Shown piece by piece: positions 33,488-42,904 of a stretch of DNA of 64,000 nucleotides. The notes beneath the pieces are model-generated. The model saw only the letters and a list, made by a program, of their open reading frames with translations, was not told where the DNA came from and searched no databases. Origin of the DNA: JARFVT01 sp036677425. GTDB taxonomy: Bacteria; Pseudomonadota; Alphaproteobacteria; UBA8366; Aestuariispiraceae. How positions within the stretch are numbered: position 1 is the first letter of the stretch; each line of letters opens with the position of its first letter. Position numbers and translations under genes: made by a program. The stretch is taken from contig JARFVT010000013.1 in NCBI GenBank assembly GCA_036677425.1, positions 1 through 64,000 of the forward strand. Direction: 5' to 3'.

Positions 33488-33952
33488 ATGAGGTTGAATA
33501 CAAAAGGGCGCTATGCAGTGATGGCTGTCGTTGATTTGGCAAAAATGGGTGATGGTGAACCCATATGTCTGGCGGAGATTGCTGAACGTCAAGAAATATC
33601 ACTGTCATATCTTGAACAATTATTTGCCAAATTACGTAAATCAGGCATTGTTAAATCGGTGCGAGGACCAGGTGGTGGTTATGTAATTGCCTATCCAGCA
33701 TCAACTATGCGTATTTCAGACGTTATTATGGCCGTTGATGAGCCTGTATCAGCAACAAGATGTAAAAACACATCATCAGTTGGCTGTATGAATAATAAAT
33801 CCCGATGCAGCACCCATGATTTATGGAGCGAGCTTACTAATCATATCAATTTATATTTAAATTCAATTACCATATCGGATGTCTGTGAAAATAAAATACT
33901 TGGCTCAAGTGGTGTATTCCATAAAAATCATATGGAACAGGCGCATATATAG
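33488..33952 (+). CDS. iscR: Rrf2-family regulator, IscR-like
   Basis: 154 aa. Winged-helix start MRLNTKGRYAVMAVVDLA and the wing SVRGPGGGYVIAYPA are typical. Three cysteines and a histidine (C-x7-C-x6-C-x2-H in TRCKNTSSVGCMNN ... CSTH) can ligate a [2Fe-2S] cluster; spacing differs from the E. coli C-x5-C-x5-C. Expected to sense Fe-S status and control the downstream desulfurases. Start ATG at 33488 follows ACGAGG. Confidence 0.9.
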   Translation: MRLNTKGRYAVMAVVDLAKMGDGEPICLAEIAERQEISLSYLEQLFAKLRKSGIVKSVRGPGGGYVIAYPASTMRISDVIMAVDEPVSATRCKNTSSVGCMNNKSRCSTHDLWSELTNHINLYLNSITISDVCENKILGSSGVFHKNHMEQAHI

Positions 33953-34034
33953 CCCATGTGGAATCGCATAATCTAATACATGTAATAAAAAATATTTTGC
34001 AATCATTGCTCGGTGCTATTATTGCTATGATATT

Positions 34035-35135
34035 ATGATATATCTTGATAATAATGCGACAACCGATATTTTGCCAGAATCATTGACGGCTGCATCCAAT
34101 GCCATGCTTATCACAGGTAACCCATCATCGGTGCATGGGGCAGGGCGGGCTGCAAAAAGATTAATCGAAGATGCCAGATTTGATATTGCAAATTTACTTG
34201 GTGCAAGGGCAAATCAAGTAATATTCACCAGTGGTGCAACGGAGGCAAATAACCTTGCCTTAGTATCATTTGCAAAAAGTCATTGCTTGTTAGTTAGCGC
34301 AATTGAACATGATTCGATCTTGAAATCATCATTTGATATTGAAATTATACCCGTATTAAAAACAGGAATAGTTGATTTGGTAGCATTGGAAAATATGCTT
34401 AAAGAGCCAAATGATAAACCAGTTCTTATTTCAATAATGGGGGTTAATAATGAAACTGGCGTTATACAGCCTCATCATAGCATTAAGTTAATAGCAAAAA
34501 AATATAAGGCAATTTACCATTGTGATGCGGTCCAAATGGCCGATAAAATTAAAATTAATTTTAATGATGATGGTTATGATATGTTAAGTATATCGGCCCA
34601 TAAAATTGGTGGTATGCGCGGTGTTGGTGCGTTGATTGTCAATCGATCATTGCAATTAAAGCCAATGATATGCGGCGGTGGACAGGAAAAAGGCGACCGG
34701 GCAGGTACGGAAAATGTGGTTGGTATCGCGGCTTTTGGTGCTGCGGCAAAACTTGCTTCTACAGAATTTTCACGCTGGCAAATATATCAAGAAATGCGCG
34801 ATAAAATGGAAATGCGTCTGTGCAAGGATATTGCAGGGGCGATGATAATTGGCGGTGATGCACCGCGTGTTGCAACCACATGCAATATTTCAGTGCCAAA
34901 TATTGCCGCCGCAACCCAAGTCATGGCAATGGATTTAGCAGGCTTTGCCATAAGTGCAGGTTCGGCATGTTCATCTGGTAAGGTAAAATTAAGCCATGTT
35001 ATTGCCGCAATGGGTTATGGTAATGATGTGGCATCAAATGCAATTCGGATCAGCCTTGGTTGGAATGTCAATGCTGGTGATGTGGATGAATTCATTGCTG
35101 CCTATATTAAATTTGTTAATAATCATAAGTCATGA
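34035..35135 (+). CDS. Class V cysteine desulfurase (NifS-like), first of a tandem pair
   Basis: 366 aa PLP enzyme releasing sulfur from cysteine as a persulfide. IYLDNNATTDILPE at the start, GATEANNLAL, the PLP-lysine in SISAHKIGGMRG, and the active-site cysteine loop SAGSACSSGKVKLSHV. Shorter than the second copy and diverged from it. Lies 82 bp after iscR. Confidence 0.92.
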   Translation: MIYLDNNATTDILPESLTAASNAMLITGNPSSVHGAGRAAKRLIEDARFDIANLLGARANQVIFTSGATEANNLALVSFAKSHCLLVSAIEHDSILKSSFDIEIIPVLKTGIVDLVALENMLKEPNDKPVLISIMGVNNETGVIQPHHSIKLIAKKYKAIYHCDAVQMADKIKINFNDDGYDMLSISAHKIGGMRGVGALIVNRSLQLKPMICGGGQEKGDRAGTENVVGIAAFGAAAKLASTEFSRWQIYQEMRDKMEMRLCKDIAGAMIIGGDAPRVATTCNISVPNIAAATQVMAMDLAGFAISAGSACSSGKVKLSHVIAAMGYGNDVASNAIRISLGWNVNAGDVDEFIAAYIKFVNNHKS

Positions 35136-35138
35136 ATC

Positions 35139-36305
35139 ATGAGTAATAATGGATCATCATATCCAATTTTTTTGGATTATCAATCTACTACACCGATGGA
35201 TAAACGCGCCTTGGCCCAAATGTTGCCATGGTTTAGCGATAATTTTGGTAATCCCCATTCGGCTGAACATAAGCATGGGTGGGATGCAAGTGATGCGGTT
35301 GAACGGGCAAGGGCGCAGGTTGCAAAATTAATTGGCGCAAATAAGCGTGAGATTATTTTTACCTCAGGGGCGACAGAATCTAATAATTTAGCCATTAAAG
35401 GCTGTGCAAGAGCGCGAAAACGCAAAGACGGACGCAATAAAATTATAACTTTAGCAAGCGAACATAAATGCGTTCTAGAATCGGCAGATAGCTTGAAATC
35501 AGAAGGGTTTGAAATAATAATCTTGCCTGTCAAGATTGACGGCTTGTTGGATTTAAATATATTACGTGGCGCGATAGATAAAAATACCGCATTGGTTAGT
35601 ATTATGGCGGTTAATAATGAAATTGGCGTGATACAGCCACTGGCTGAAATTGGTGCTATTTGTAAAGAAATGGATGTTTATTTCCACAGCGATTGCGCCC
35701 AAGCTGTAGGTAAAATTACCTTAGATATGCGGGCAATGAATTTAGATTTAATCAGCATATCCGCCCATAAACTATACGGGCCAAAGGCCATAGGCGCATT
35801 ATATATAAACCGTAAAAATCGCATTGCAATTGATCATTTGATGGATGGTGGTGGACAAGAAAGGGGGCTGCGCTCTGGTACATTATCGCCTGCATTATGC
35901 GTTGGGTTTGGCGCAGCTTGTAAAATTTCAAATATTGAAATGATTAATGAGGCAGATCGATTAAAAAAACTGCGCGATAGGTTTCTATCAATATTACAAG
36001 CGCAATTACCAGATATTATAACCAATGGTTCGATGGATAAACGGGTTGCGGGTAATTTAAATCTAACATTTAATGGCATTGATACGTCCGAATTGATGGC
36101 TTCATTAACTGGATTATCAATTTCTAGTGGGTCCGCATGTAGTTCAGATAATAATAATTATAGTCATGTTTTACAAGCAATAGGCCATGACCCTGCTGTA
36201 ACTGTGGCATCATTACGCATTGGTTTTGGTCGTTTTACAGGTGATGATGAAATATTAAATGCGGCAAATCAAATAATAACTGCAATAAAAAAATTACAAA
36301 GTTAA
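35139..36305 (+). CDS. iscS: Cysteine desulfurase IscS/NifS, second of a tandem pair
   Basis: 388 aa. FLDYQSTTPMDKRALAQMLP, GATESNNLAIKG, the PLP-lysine in SISAHKLYGPKAIGAL and the cysteine loop SISSGSACSSDNNNYSHVL. It starts 3 bp after the first desulfurase, so the pair is co-transcribed. It supplies sulfur for Fe-S clusters and tRNA thiolation. No scaffold gene iscU follows, unlike the canonical isc order. Confidence 0.94.
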   Translation: MSNNGSSYPIFLDYQSTTPMDKRALAQMLPWFSDNFGNPHSAEHKHGWDASDAVERARAQVAKLIGANKREIIFTSGATESNNLAIKGCARARKRKDGRNKIITLASEHKCVLESADSLKSEGFEIIILPVKIDGLLDLNILRGAIDKNTALVSIMAVNNEIGVIQPLAEIGAICKEMDVYFHSDCAQAVGKITLDMRAMNLDLISISAHKLYGPKAIGALYINRKNRIAIDHLMDGGGQERGLRSGTLSPALCVGFGAACKISNIEMINEADRLKKLRDRFLSILQAQLPDIITNGSMDKRVAGNLNLTFNGIDTSELMASLTGLSISSGSACSSDNNNYSHVLQAIGHDPAVTVASLRIGFGRFTGDDEILNAANQIITAIKKLQS

Positions 36306-36408
36306 TAAAATATATATTTAAAATTTACATAATAATCTAGCATAATAAACAACTATAGATTATACGAGTGGATATATAATCAGAATTTATTAAATTGGGA
36401 ATTATCTA

Positions 36409-36723
36409 ATGTCTGAAATAACATTTATTAATCGTGATGGTTCACGCCTTACCGTTGATGCCACCAATGGCGATACTGTTATGGAGGTGGCAATAAATAA
36501 TGATATAGATATAGAGGCATCTTGTGAAGGTGTGCTTGCTTGTGCCACTTGTCATTTGATTCTAGATCAAAAGACCTATGATAAATTGGGTAATATAGAA
36601 GAAAATGAAGAAGATATGCTTGATTTAGCATCGGGATTAACAAAAACTTCAAGGCTTTCTTGTCAAATCAAGGTAAGCGATGATATTGAATTTGGTGAAT
36701 TTAGCTTGCCCGACGATGTATAA
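36409..36723 (+). CDS. fdx: [2Fe-2S] ferredoxin, Isc/adrenodoxin type
   Basis: 104 aa electron carrier. Cluster cysteines in ASCEGVLACATCHLIL (C-x5-C-x2-C) and in RLSCQIKV. The spacing and length match the vertebrate-type ferredoxins that reduce persulfide during Fe-S assembly. About 100 bp after iscS. Confidence 0.94.
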   Translation: MSEITFINRDGSRLTVDATNGDTVMEVAINNDIDIEASCEGVLACATCHLILDQKTYDKLGNIEENEEDMLDLASGLTKTSRLSCQIKVSDDIEFGEFSLPDDV

Positions 36724-36747
36724 ACCATAGTTATAATTTAACGTGAA

Positions 36748-37329
36748 TTAAGATTTCTTATTCTTATATCGCTTAACAACAGCAATTGACATATAATACC
36801 CAATCAGGCTGAATATGGCGGCATATGGAATACAGCCGATCCAGATGCTGATGCCAATTTCATCCCACAAAAACAACAGAAAATTAAATGCGCCATCGAT
36901 GCCAGATAGATCTGCATTAGCAAATAATTGGTTAAATTTATCAAAATCAGAATCGTTGTCATTATCAAAATTTAATATTATCTGGCCTGTTTCGTGATAT
37001 AAAAAATATAAAGGAACCGTAGTTGCGGGATTTGATACCCATGACCATGCAATTGATAAAATCAGGCTGAAATGAAAGTTAAAAAGCTTTTTTGACAGCC
37101 ACCAAAATATGAAACATAGGGGCATTTGCACACCAACAGTTGGCGTTAAGCCAATTATAAGGCCAATTAACACGCCATATGCAATGAATTTAGGGTCGCC
37201 AGCCTCACGCCGCATGGGGATTATCAACCGATAATATATCAGCCTAGAAATTTTGCCGATGGCATTATGTTTATTTGATATATGGCGTTGTTTAGTAAAC
37301 CAGCTTTCGTTTTTTTTAATTATATTCAT
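36748..37329 (-). CDS. DUF2062 membrane protein
   Basis: 193 aa. AYGVLIGLIIGLTPTVGVQM and WVSNPATTVPLYFLYHETGQ are the DUF2062 signature; three hydrophobic segments. Function unknown; family members often sit near glycosyltransferase or lipid genes. Third of a minus-strand set with the CDP-alcohol transferase (23-bp gap) and PHP protein. Confidence 0.88.
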   Translation of the reverse strand: MNIIKKNESWFTKQRHISNKHNAIGKISRLIYYRLIIPMRREAGDPKFIAYGVLIGLIIGLTPTVGVQMPLCFIFWWLSKKLFNFHFSLILSIAWSWVSNPATTVPLYFLYHETGQIILNFDNDNDSDFDKFNQLFANADLSGIDGAFNFLLFLWDEIGISIWIGCIPYAAIFSLIGYYMSIAVVKRYKNKKS

Positions 37330-37352
37330 TAATTGCCAATTTCCATTAAATC

Positions 37353-37961
37353 TTAATTTCTAGCATCTAATTTTTCATAATGATAATAAATCCTATGTAA
37401 GCTATGGGCAATATATATGATATAATAGCAACTAAATACAGCCATTAAATAGCTTATTAAGTCATAATCCATGTAAAGCGAGATAATATAGATAAAATAA
37501 AAGAAATATTTAATACGCACACAGCCCCAAAGCGCGATATTATGGCTATTTGCATAGATAGCCAAGCTTATAAAGGCCATATAGCTGCTGGAAAATAATA
37601 TGGCAAAAGCACCATTTGCACCCATGTGATAAACGCAAGCCGCAGCCACTAAAACAACGCCCGCTTGATCAGCGCAAATATCGATGATTGCACCGCCCTG
37701 ATGTGCCTTACCCATGCATCGTGCCAATGGGCCATCAATGCCATCGGCAATACAATATAATAATAAACATATAGCGGTAATAATATAAAAATCAATTGGT
37801 AAAATACATGCAACCATTAAGAAAATAACCCCTAATATTGTTATATGGTTAGGGGTTATTTCCATGCCAATCAGCATATTGATTAGCGGGTTTAGGGTCT
37901 TGTCGCGCCATTTAGAAAAGCTGCGCTGGCTTATACGTTCTTTTTCGTTAAAATAGTCCAT
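37353..37961 (-). CDS. CDP-alcohol phosphatidyltransferase family protein
   Basis: 202 aa inner-membrane enzyme. The catalytic motif D-x2-DG-x2-AR-x8-G-x3-D-x3-D is complete, running from DGIDGPLARCMGK to GAIIDICAD. Five to six hydrophobic segments. It transfers a phosphatidyl or related group from a CDP-lipid to an alcohol; the substrate cannot be told, and it is not an obvious PgsA or PssA. Confidence 0.87.
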   Translation of the reverse strand: MDYFNEKERISQRSFSKWRDKTLNPLINMLIGMEITPNHITILGVIFLMVACILPIDFYIITAICLLLYCIADGIDGPLARCMGKAHQGGAIIDICADQAGVVLVAAACVYHMGANGAFAILFSSSYMAFISLAIYANSHNIALWGCVRIKYFFYFIYIISLYMDYDLISYLMAVFSCYYIIYIAHSLHRIYYHYEKLDARN

Positions 37962-37982
37962 TATATGTCTTTAATTATTAAT

Positions 37983-38828
37983 TTAGTTAATTGCTTGTCT
38001 TAATTTTAATGCTTTTTTCTCTATTGCTTCAATCATTGAACAACCGCCGCTTTGCAATAAATGCCAAATTTTATCGACTTGTTTATGAGGATTAATAGCA
38101 ACAGATTTTCGTTCGAACCTTTGTTTTTGTTGTAAAAATCCAAACCAGTCATCGCATTTACCATCATGTTTAACGCTGCCAATAATATTTTGATGTGCAG
38201 GGTAATGGGCATCGGAACTAACCGCCCAACCGACATCATTAAGACGGTATTTTTTTGGTAAACAGAAACAATGGTCTACGGATTTTTTTAACTTGGCAGA
38301 TTTAAAACTTTTATATTTGCGAAAGCCATTATCAAAGAAATGCAGACTAAGGCCGTTATGAATTTCGACATAATCGGCATTTTTTTGTAAATTCATGAAA
38401 TAGTCAATGCCCATGACATTGGCAATGCCCGTTTTGCCAGGCGAAAATGGATGGGGTATAATATTTATTGCGCCGCTATCATCACGCAATTTATTCATAT
38501 CATCCAAATTCCATTCAAATGGGCGAATAATTTTTAAGGCATTTTTTAAATCATCTTCACAAGCATAAAGAAATATAATATCAACCCCTTCGCTGCTTAT
38601 GGCTTCGACCGCAGGGATAATATTTGTTTTTAAATCTTTGGCGGCATCTTGCAAATATAAAAATGCATCTAAAGGTTGTTTATATGCATGTTCTGTTGAT
38701 GCCAGATGATCGATATTATTTTGGTTTAAAAATTTAATATGCTGTTGTAATCGCGCCCGGCGTTTATGCGGTGATGCGCGGAAAATATTACTGTGATAAT
38801 GCAGATCAAAAGTTATATTTCTATCCAT
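37983..38828 (-). CDS. PHP-domain metal-dependent phosphoesterase-like protein
   Basis: 281 aa from ATG at 38828; a TTG two codons upstream is possible. Metal-binding motifs: DLHYHSNIFRASPHK at the N-terminus, STEHAY, IPAVEAISSEG, IIPHPFSPGK and SSDAHYPAHQNIIGS near residue 220, a full set of PHP ligands. It starts the minus-strand trio with a CDP-alcohol transferase and a DUF2062 protein, which suggests lipid or phosphosugar chemistry. Exact substrate unknown. Confidence 0.82.
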   Translation of the reverse strand: MDRNITFDLHYHSNIFRASPHKRRARLQQHIKFLNQNNIDHLASTEHAYKQPLDAFLYLQDAAKDLKTNIIPAVEAISSEGVDIIFLYACEDDLKNALKIIRPFEWNLDDMNKLRDDSGAINIIPHPFSPGKTGIANVMGIDYFMNLQKNADYVEIHNGLSLHFFDNGFRKYKSFKSAKLKKSVDHCFCLPKKYRLNDVGWAVSSDAHYPAHQNIIGSVKHDGKCDDWFGFLQQKQRFERKSVAINPHKQVDKIWHLLQSGGCSMIEAIEKKALKLRQAIN

Positions 38829-39028
38829 AGACAAGCCATATCATATCAATCATCCATATGCATTATTTTTTAACAAATTAAACATATATAAAAGCTTAAT
38901 TACATTATGTAAAGAATCTGTAAATTATGATAAGATCTCTAATCTTCATATCTATCAATATCTAATCCTGTTAAATCAATCATTTGATTAAATCTTATCA
39001 TTTAAAATACTAATGTTAAAATATTTAT

Positions 39029-39487
39029 TTAAATTAACGCACCTAATTTTGTTTCATTGCTAAATATTGTAATGCCAAGAAGCATATTAACGCATTTTCC
39101 ATCTTGTGAAAGTGGTAATAATAGCCTGTTATATGCATTAAAATCTTTATTTATTAATCCAGATTTAAACATAGAAAATACGGGCTGGCAATATATTGCC
39201 GCCCTGTTGTAATCGGCAAGTGTTATTTCTACATGTTGTTTATCTTTAAATATTTGATCCAATGTTAGGCCCTTGCAATCCCTGCCTATTTCTTTGGCTA
39301 TATGATCGCCAACCAAACGCATTGAATATATTGTTGGGTTCCATTTAACATCTACAAGAAATATATATGGTAAAAGATTTGGAAAATCTATTGGGTCGAT
39401 GTTGTCTCTGGTGGGTGCGATTTTATTTTGTTTTTTCTCTAACCAATATTGATATAATTGTCCATGCCTATCATCCTGAAAATTCAT
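39029..39487 (-). CDS. PAS_5-type sensory protein
   Basis: 152 aa single domain. YQYWLEKKQNKIAPTRDNID, LPYIFLVDV and YSMRLVGDHIAKEIGRDCKG match the PAS_5 (PF07310-like) family found mostly in alphaproteobacteria. No output domain. Role unknown. Confidence 0.82.
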   Translation of the reverse strand: MNFQDDRHGQLYQYWLEKKQNKIAPTRDNIDPIDFPNLLPYIFLVDVKWNPTIYSMRLVGDHIAKEIGRDCKGLTLDQIFKDKQHVEITLADYNRAAIYCQPVFSMFKSGLINKDFNAYNRLLLPLSQDGKCVNMLLGITIFSNETKLGALI

Positions 39488-39604
39488 ATAATATAATCCT
39501 CTCCCAATGATTAAATTAATAAATATTTGATTTCATTTTGGTAAAATAAAGACCAGCAGCCATTAGGCTACCAGCCTTATAATTTAATACTATTTTATGA
39601 CTTA

Positions 39605-41872
39605 TTACTCGGGTATAAAGTTGCTACTATCTATATCCTTAAATAAATCTTTTACTTCATCGAAGCTAAATTTATTATCAGCACCGTCATCAATCGTAAC
39701 ATCCTTAATGGTTACTGTATCGCCAGTTGTATCACCTTTATCATCCCTAAAGGTGATTATTATGTCATCACCTGATTGGGCAACGCCAATTGCATCATGA
39801 TTGCCAATGGAAATTTTATCTTTTCCAATTTCAAAATCATTGATGGTATCATTGCCACTGTCTTTATTAAAGACGAATGTATCATTACCAGTACCGCCCC
39901 ATAATTGGTCATCACCACCCTCGCCATAGATGGTGTCGTCACCAGCACCGCCATCAATGGTATCATCGCCATCCTTGGTTCTTGCATTCACATCGACCGT
40001 AACTGTTTGTTCGCTGCTCCAGCTACCTAAGGTTTTTTCTCCAGTATCATTATCATGATCGATAGTCATAGTTTGGACTTTGATATCAAAACTTTTTTCA
40101 TCATTGCCATTTAATTCAAGTTTCAATTCTGTTTGGCTTTTTGCAAGTACAATTGTCCAGCTGCCATCAGCTTGTTCTACGCCGCCAACAACCGTAGCTC
40201 CAGTTGGAATATTATCACCACTTATTCTAAGTGCAATAGTTTCAGAGCCATCATTATCGGTTAATATTTGTTTTATATCGATTGAAACTTCATATCTTGC
40301 ATAGCTATCACCATAAATTATATCATTAGCAGATCCACCCTTGATATTATCACCACCACCACCACCATATATTGTCTCGCCGTTTATATTGTTAGATTTA
40401 TCGATAGTTTCGCCGAGAATATTCACCCGAGCACCCGTTTGCGCGCCAAAATCAACTGCGGCATTATCAGCAACAGAAGTAATACCGATTTTGACATTTT
40501 CTACAGTATCTTTTGTGCCGCCATTGGGATCGGTCGCAGTTAAGGTTAATTCTAAATTTAAATCAACATTTGAATTTTCCGCAGGCAGAAGGAATAATGG
40601 AAAAGAAAGCCCCGATATATGTGTAATATGGCTTAAATTGTCGCTATCTAAGCTCCATGTATTGGTATTACTGTCGTATTTTCCGATTTGTTGATAACTC
40701 CCAGTACTTATATTATAAATATAGAGCGTTGTGCCAGCCAATGATTCACCATTATTACTTTTGATGGTAAGTGATAATGTATCGTCATTATCAGAACTAG
40801 TATCACCAGTTTTTATATTTGTAGCAATTTGAATCCACTTGTCTTTTCCAATGTTATGGTCTTCGCTGACATCCCAATTTCTAACATCCATTATTGGTGC
40901 AACAGCTCCTCCTCCTCCAATTGGATCTGAGGCAGTTTTGTCAGGTCCACCGTTAGATCCTGATTCATTATTAGATCCACCGTTAGATCCTGATTCATTA
41001 TTAGATCCACCACTAGATCCTGATTCATTATTAGATCCACCACTAGATCCTGATTCATTATTAGATCCACCGCTAGATCCTGATTCATTATTAGATCCAC
41101 CGCTAGATCCTGATTCATTATTAGATCCACCACTAGATCCTGATTCATTATTAGATCCACCGTTAGATCCTGATTCATTATTAGATCCACCGTTAGATCC
41201 TGATTCATTATTAGATCCACCACTAGATCCTGATTCATTATTAGATCCACCACTAGATCCTGATACAGTTCCAGTTAACTCTGAGTCTGCAATTGTGTTT
41301 ATAGGAGCAGGAGTAACTGGTGGAATTTCACCAATCACAGTCGCTGGCTCGTTTGATTCTGGTAGGGGAAGGTCCTGCCCTTGATAAAAGGCGGCGTCCG
41401 TTAATGGGGGAATATCGGTAATTTGTTTATATGTACCTAAATTACCTTCGCCATATTCACCGCTACGGTAATTTGATCCCGGTGCAGTATCACCACCAGC
41501 AGCGGTTTCTAGATTTTCTAATTCTGCTGCTAGATCATCAATATTACCGGCATTTAAAACCAAGTCACCAACTTCAAGCACTTGGTCGTTAGGGAATAAT
41601 AGCATTGGCGGCAATTCACCAAATGCTGCATCAACCATTGATGTAAAGGTTATTTGACCACCATCAGTGAATGTTAATATAATGTCGTTACCATCTTGGG
41701 CGACAATAACATCTTTTAATGAAAATTCAAATTGTAATGGCTTGCCTGAAATTACCGTATGTTCAATATTGGTTGATGCATCGGGGCGTGTGATTGTGGT
41801 TGCGTTTGATGCTAATTCATTATAATTTTTAGAACTAGTTTCAATAATATTTCCATTAATATTTTCAGCCAT
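39605..41872 (-). CDS. RTX-type surface adhesin with LapA-like N-terminal module
   Basis: 755 aa. Residues ~40-120 form a β-rich N-terminal module ending in ETAAGG, where TAAG (123-126) matches the site cut by LapG-type proteases in retained T1SS adhesins. A linker of ten GSNNESGS(S/N)G repeats (about 200-310), Ig-like β domains (~330-480 and ~530-640) and two clusters of RTX nonapeptides (GGGGGDNIKGGSANDIIYG; GGAGDDTIYGEGGDDQLWGG) follow. The C-terminus NDTINDFEIGKDKI ... resembles type I secretion targets. No Sec signal. Likely exported by the LssB/HlyD/TolC system at 54.4-59.6 kb. Neither LapG nor LapD is seen in the window. Confidence 0.85.
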   Translation of the reverse strand: MAENINGNIIETSSKNYNELASNATTITRPDASTNIEHTVISGKPLQFEFSLKDVIVAQDGNDIILTFTDGGQITFTSMVDAAFGELPPMLLFPNDQVLEVGDLVLNAGNIDDLAAELENLETAAGGDTAPGSNYRSGEYGEGNLGTYKQITDIPPLTDAAFYQGQDLPLPESNEPATVIGEIPPVTPAPINTIADSELTGTVSGSSGGSNNESGSSGGSNNESGSNGGSNNESGSNGGSNNESGSSGGSNNESGSSGGSNNESGSSGGSNNESGSSGGSNNESGSSGGSNNESGSNGGSNNESGSNGGPDKTASDPIGGGGAVAPIMDVRNWDVSEDHNIGKDKWIQIATNIKTGDTSSDNDDTLSLTIKSNNGESLAGTTLYIYNISTGSYQQIGKYDSNTNTWSLDSDNLSHITHISGLSFPLFLLPAENSNVDLNLELTLTATDPNGGTKDTVENVKIGITSVADNAAVDFGAQTGARVNILGETIDKSNNINGETIYGGGGGDNIKGGSANDIIYGDSYARYEVSIDIKQILTDNDGSETIALRISGDNIPTGATVVGGVEQADGSWTIVLAKSQTELKLELNGNDEKSFDIKVQTMTIDHDNDTGEKTLGSWSSEQTVTVDVNARTKDGDDTIDGGAGDDTIYGEGGDDQLWGGTGNDTFVFNKDSGNDTINDFEIGKDKISIGNHDAIGVAQSGDDIIITFRDDKGDTTGDTVTIKDVTIDDGADNKFSFDEVKDLFKDIDSSNFIPE
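40951..41270 (-). repeat. 30-bp coding tandem repeat (VNTR)
   Basis: Ten complete copies of a 30-bp unit (plus-strand TTAGATCCAC-CRYTAGATCC-TGATTCATTA), with flanking partial copies. Variation is confined to the first three bases of the middle decamer (CGT, CAC, CGC), switching Ser/Asn in the encoded G-S-N/S-G repeat. Near-identity implies recent expansion by slippage; copy number is probably variable between strains. Confidence 0.95.
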
Positions 41873-42462
41873 ATTATATATTTCCTAATATTTATGTTAA
41901 ATGGTCCAGTCTTTATATTCCTCAATATAATGCTGCTTAAATATTATTTCAATAAGTTTTGCTTTATTTGCATACAATTTAGATTAAATTTTAAATAAGT
42001 ATAATTTATTGTTATTTATAAGATGGTTATCAGTAAATATTTTATTTTATAAATAAATATTAATTGCATTATGCGAATAATTTATATTTAAAGGCTAAGT
42101 ATAAACAGCATCAAGCCCCGCCAGATTTATATCATTTAATATTTTGTTGTTATTTAAAATTCCTAGAATAGTTTTTTTGCCATTATATAATGCCATCAAT
42201 TTAAATATAACTATAATTACAATAAAATATATTCACTAATATATACTAAAAAAGAATATAATCATTAAAGATAATTTATAGATTGCCTATTTATTATATT
42301 AGGTAATCGGTTGTTTTAAAGTGTTTTTCATTAAAATTTTATATCTATCTAATTTTATATATGGTTATTACTAAATTTGATATTTACGGCATATTGTTAT
42401 TAAAAATCTAATGTTATATAGTAGTTAAGCATAGACAGCATATAATATTAATAGGTGAAATA
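41873..42462. other. 590-bp AT-rich intergenic region
   Basis: Separates the divergent adhesin and sufE. It must contain both promoters, but I see no convincing -35/-10 pair, RNA gene or transposon end. A 33-codon minus-strand stretch (about 42093-42194, MALYNGKKTILGIL ...) is more GC-rich than its surroundings and could be a gene relic. Confidence 0.5.
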
Positions 42463-42864
42463 ATGGCTATTGATGATTTGATTGACAATTTTAAACTATT
42501 TGATGATTGGGAAGATAAATATAAATATATTATTGATCTTGGTAAAAAATTACCACTAATTCCAGAATCTGAAAAAATTGCGGCAAACAAGGTTAATGGC
42601 TGTATTAGTCAAGTATGGCTTACATGCCATAATAATAATGGCATATTGTCATTTAATGCTGATAGTGATGCCTTTATCGTCAAGGGTTTAGTTGCCATAT
42701 TAATGATTATTTATAATAATAAGCCTGCCAATGTTATTGTTAATATTGATGCTGTTGATATTTTATCAAAGCTTGATCTCGATAATCATATAAGTGCCAA
42801 TAGGCGTAATGGTTTAGTCTCAATGGTGGAAAAAATCAAATATTTTGCATCGTTAAATATATAA
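42463..42864 (+). CDS. sufE: SufE sulfur-acceptor protein
   Basis: 133 aa. It accepts persulfide sulfur from a cysteine desulfurase for Fe-S assembly. The active-site Cys is in NKVNGCISQVWL; the C-terminal ISANRRNGLVSMVEKIK is typical. Not beside other suf genes; the desulfurases are 6 kb upstream. Confidence 0.94.
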   Translation: MAIDDLIDNFKLFDDWEDKYKYIIDLGKKLPLIPESEKIAANKVNGCISQVWLTCHNNNGILSFNADSDAFIVKGLVAILMIIYNNKPANVIVNIDAVDILSKLDLDNHISANRRNGLVSMVEKIKYFASLNI

Positions 42865-42904
42865 AACATTATTAAATAATACATATTATATATAGGTAGT
42901 AGCA

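Noticed and set aside
40951..41270. CRISPR-like array
   Set aside because: The 30-bp repeats are contiguous with no unique spacers, in frame with a protein linker, and no cas genes are near.
40839..41384. Long plus-strand open frame with LDPPLDPDSL repeats across the adhesin gene
   Set aside because: It is the antisense of the 30-bp coding repeat, which stays open because 30 is a multiple of three. No ribosome-binding site, and the minus-strand adhesin has the real domains.
42093..42194. Short minus-strand ORF MALYNGKKTILGIL... in the 590-bp gap
   Set aside because: 33 codons, no clear ribosome-binding site and no recognisable family; at most a gene relic.
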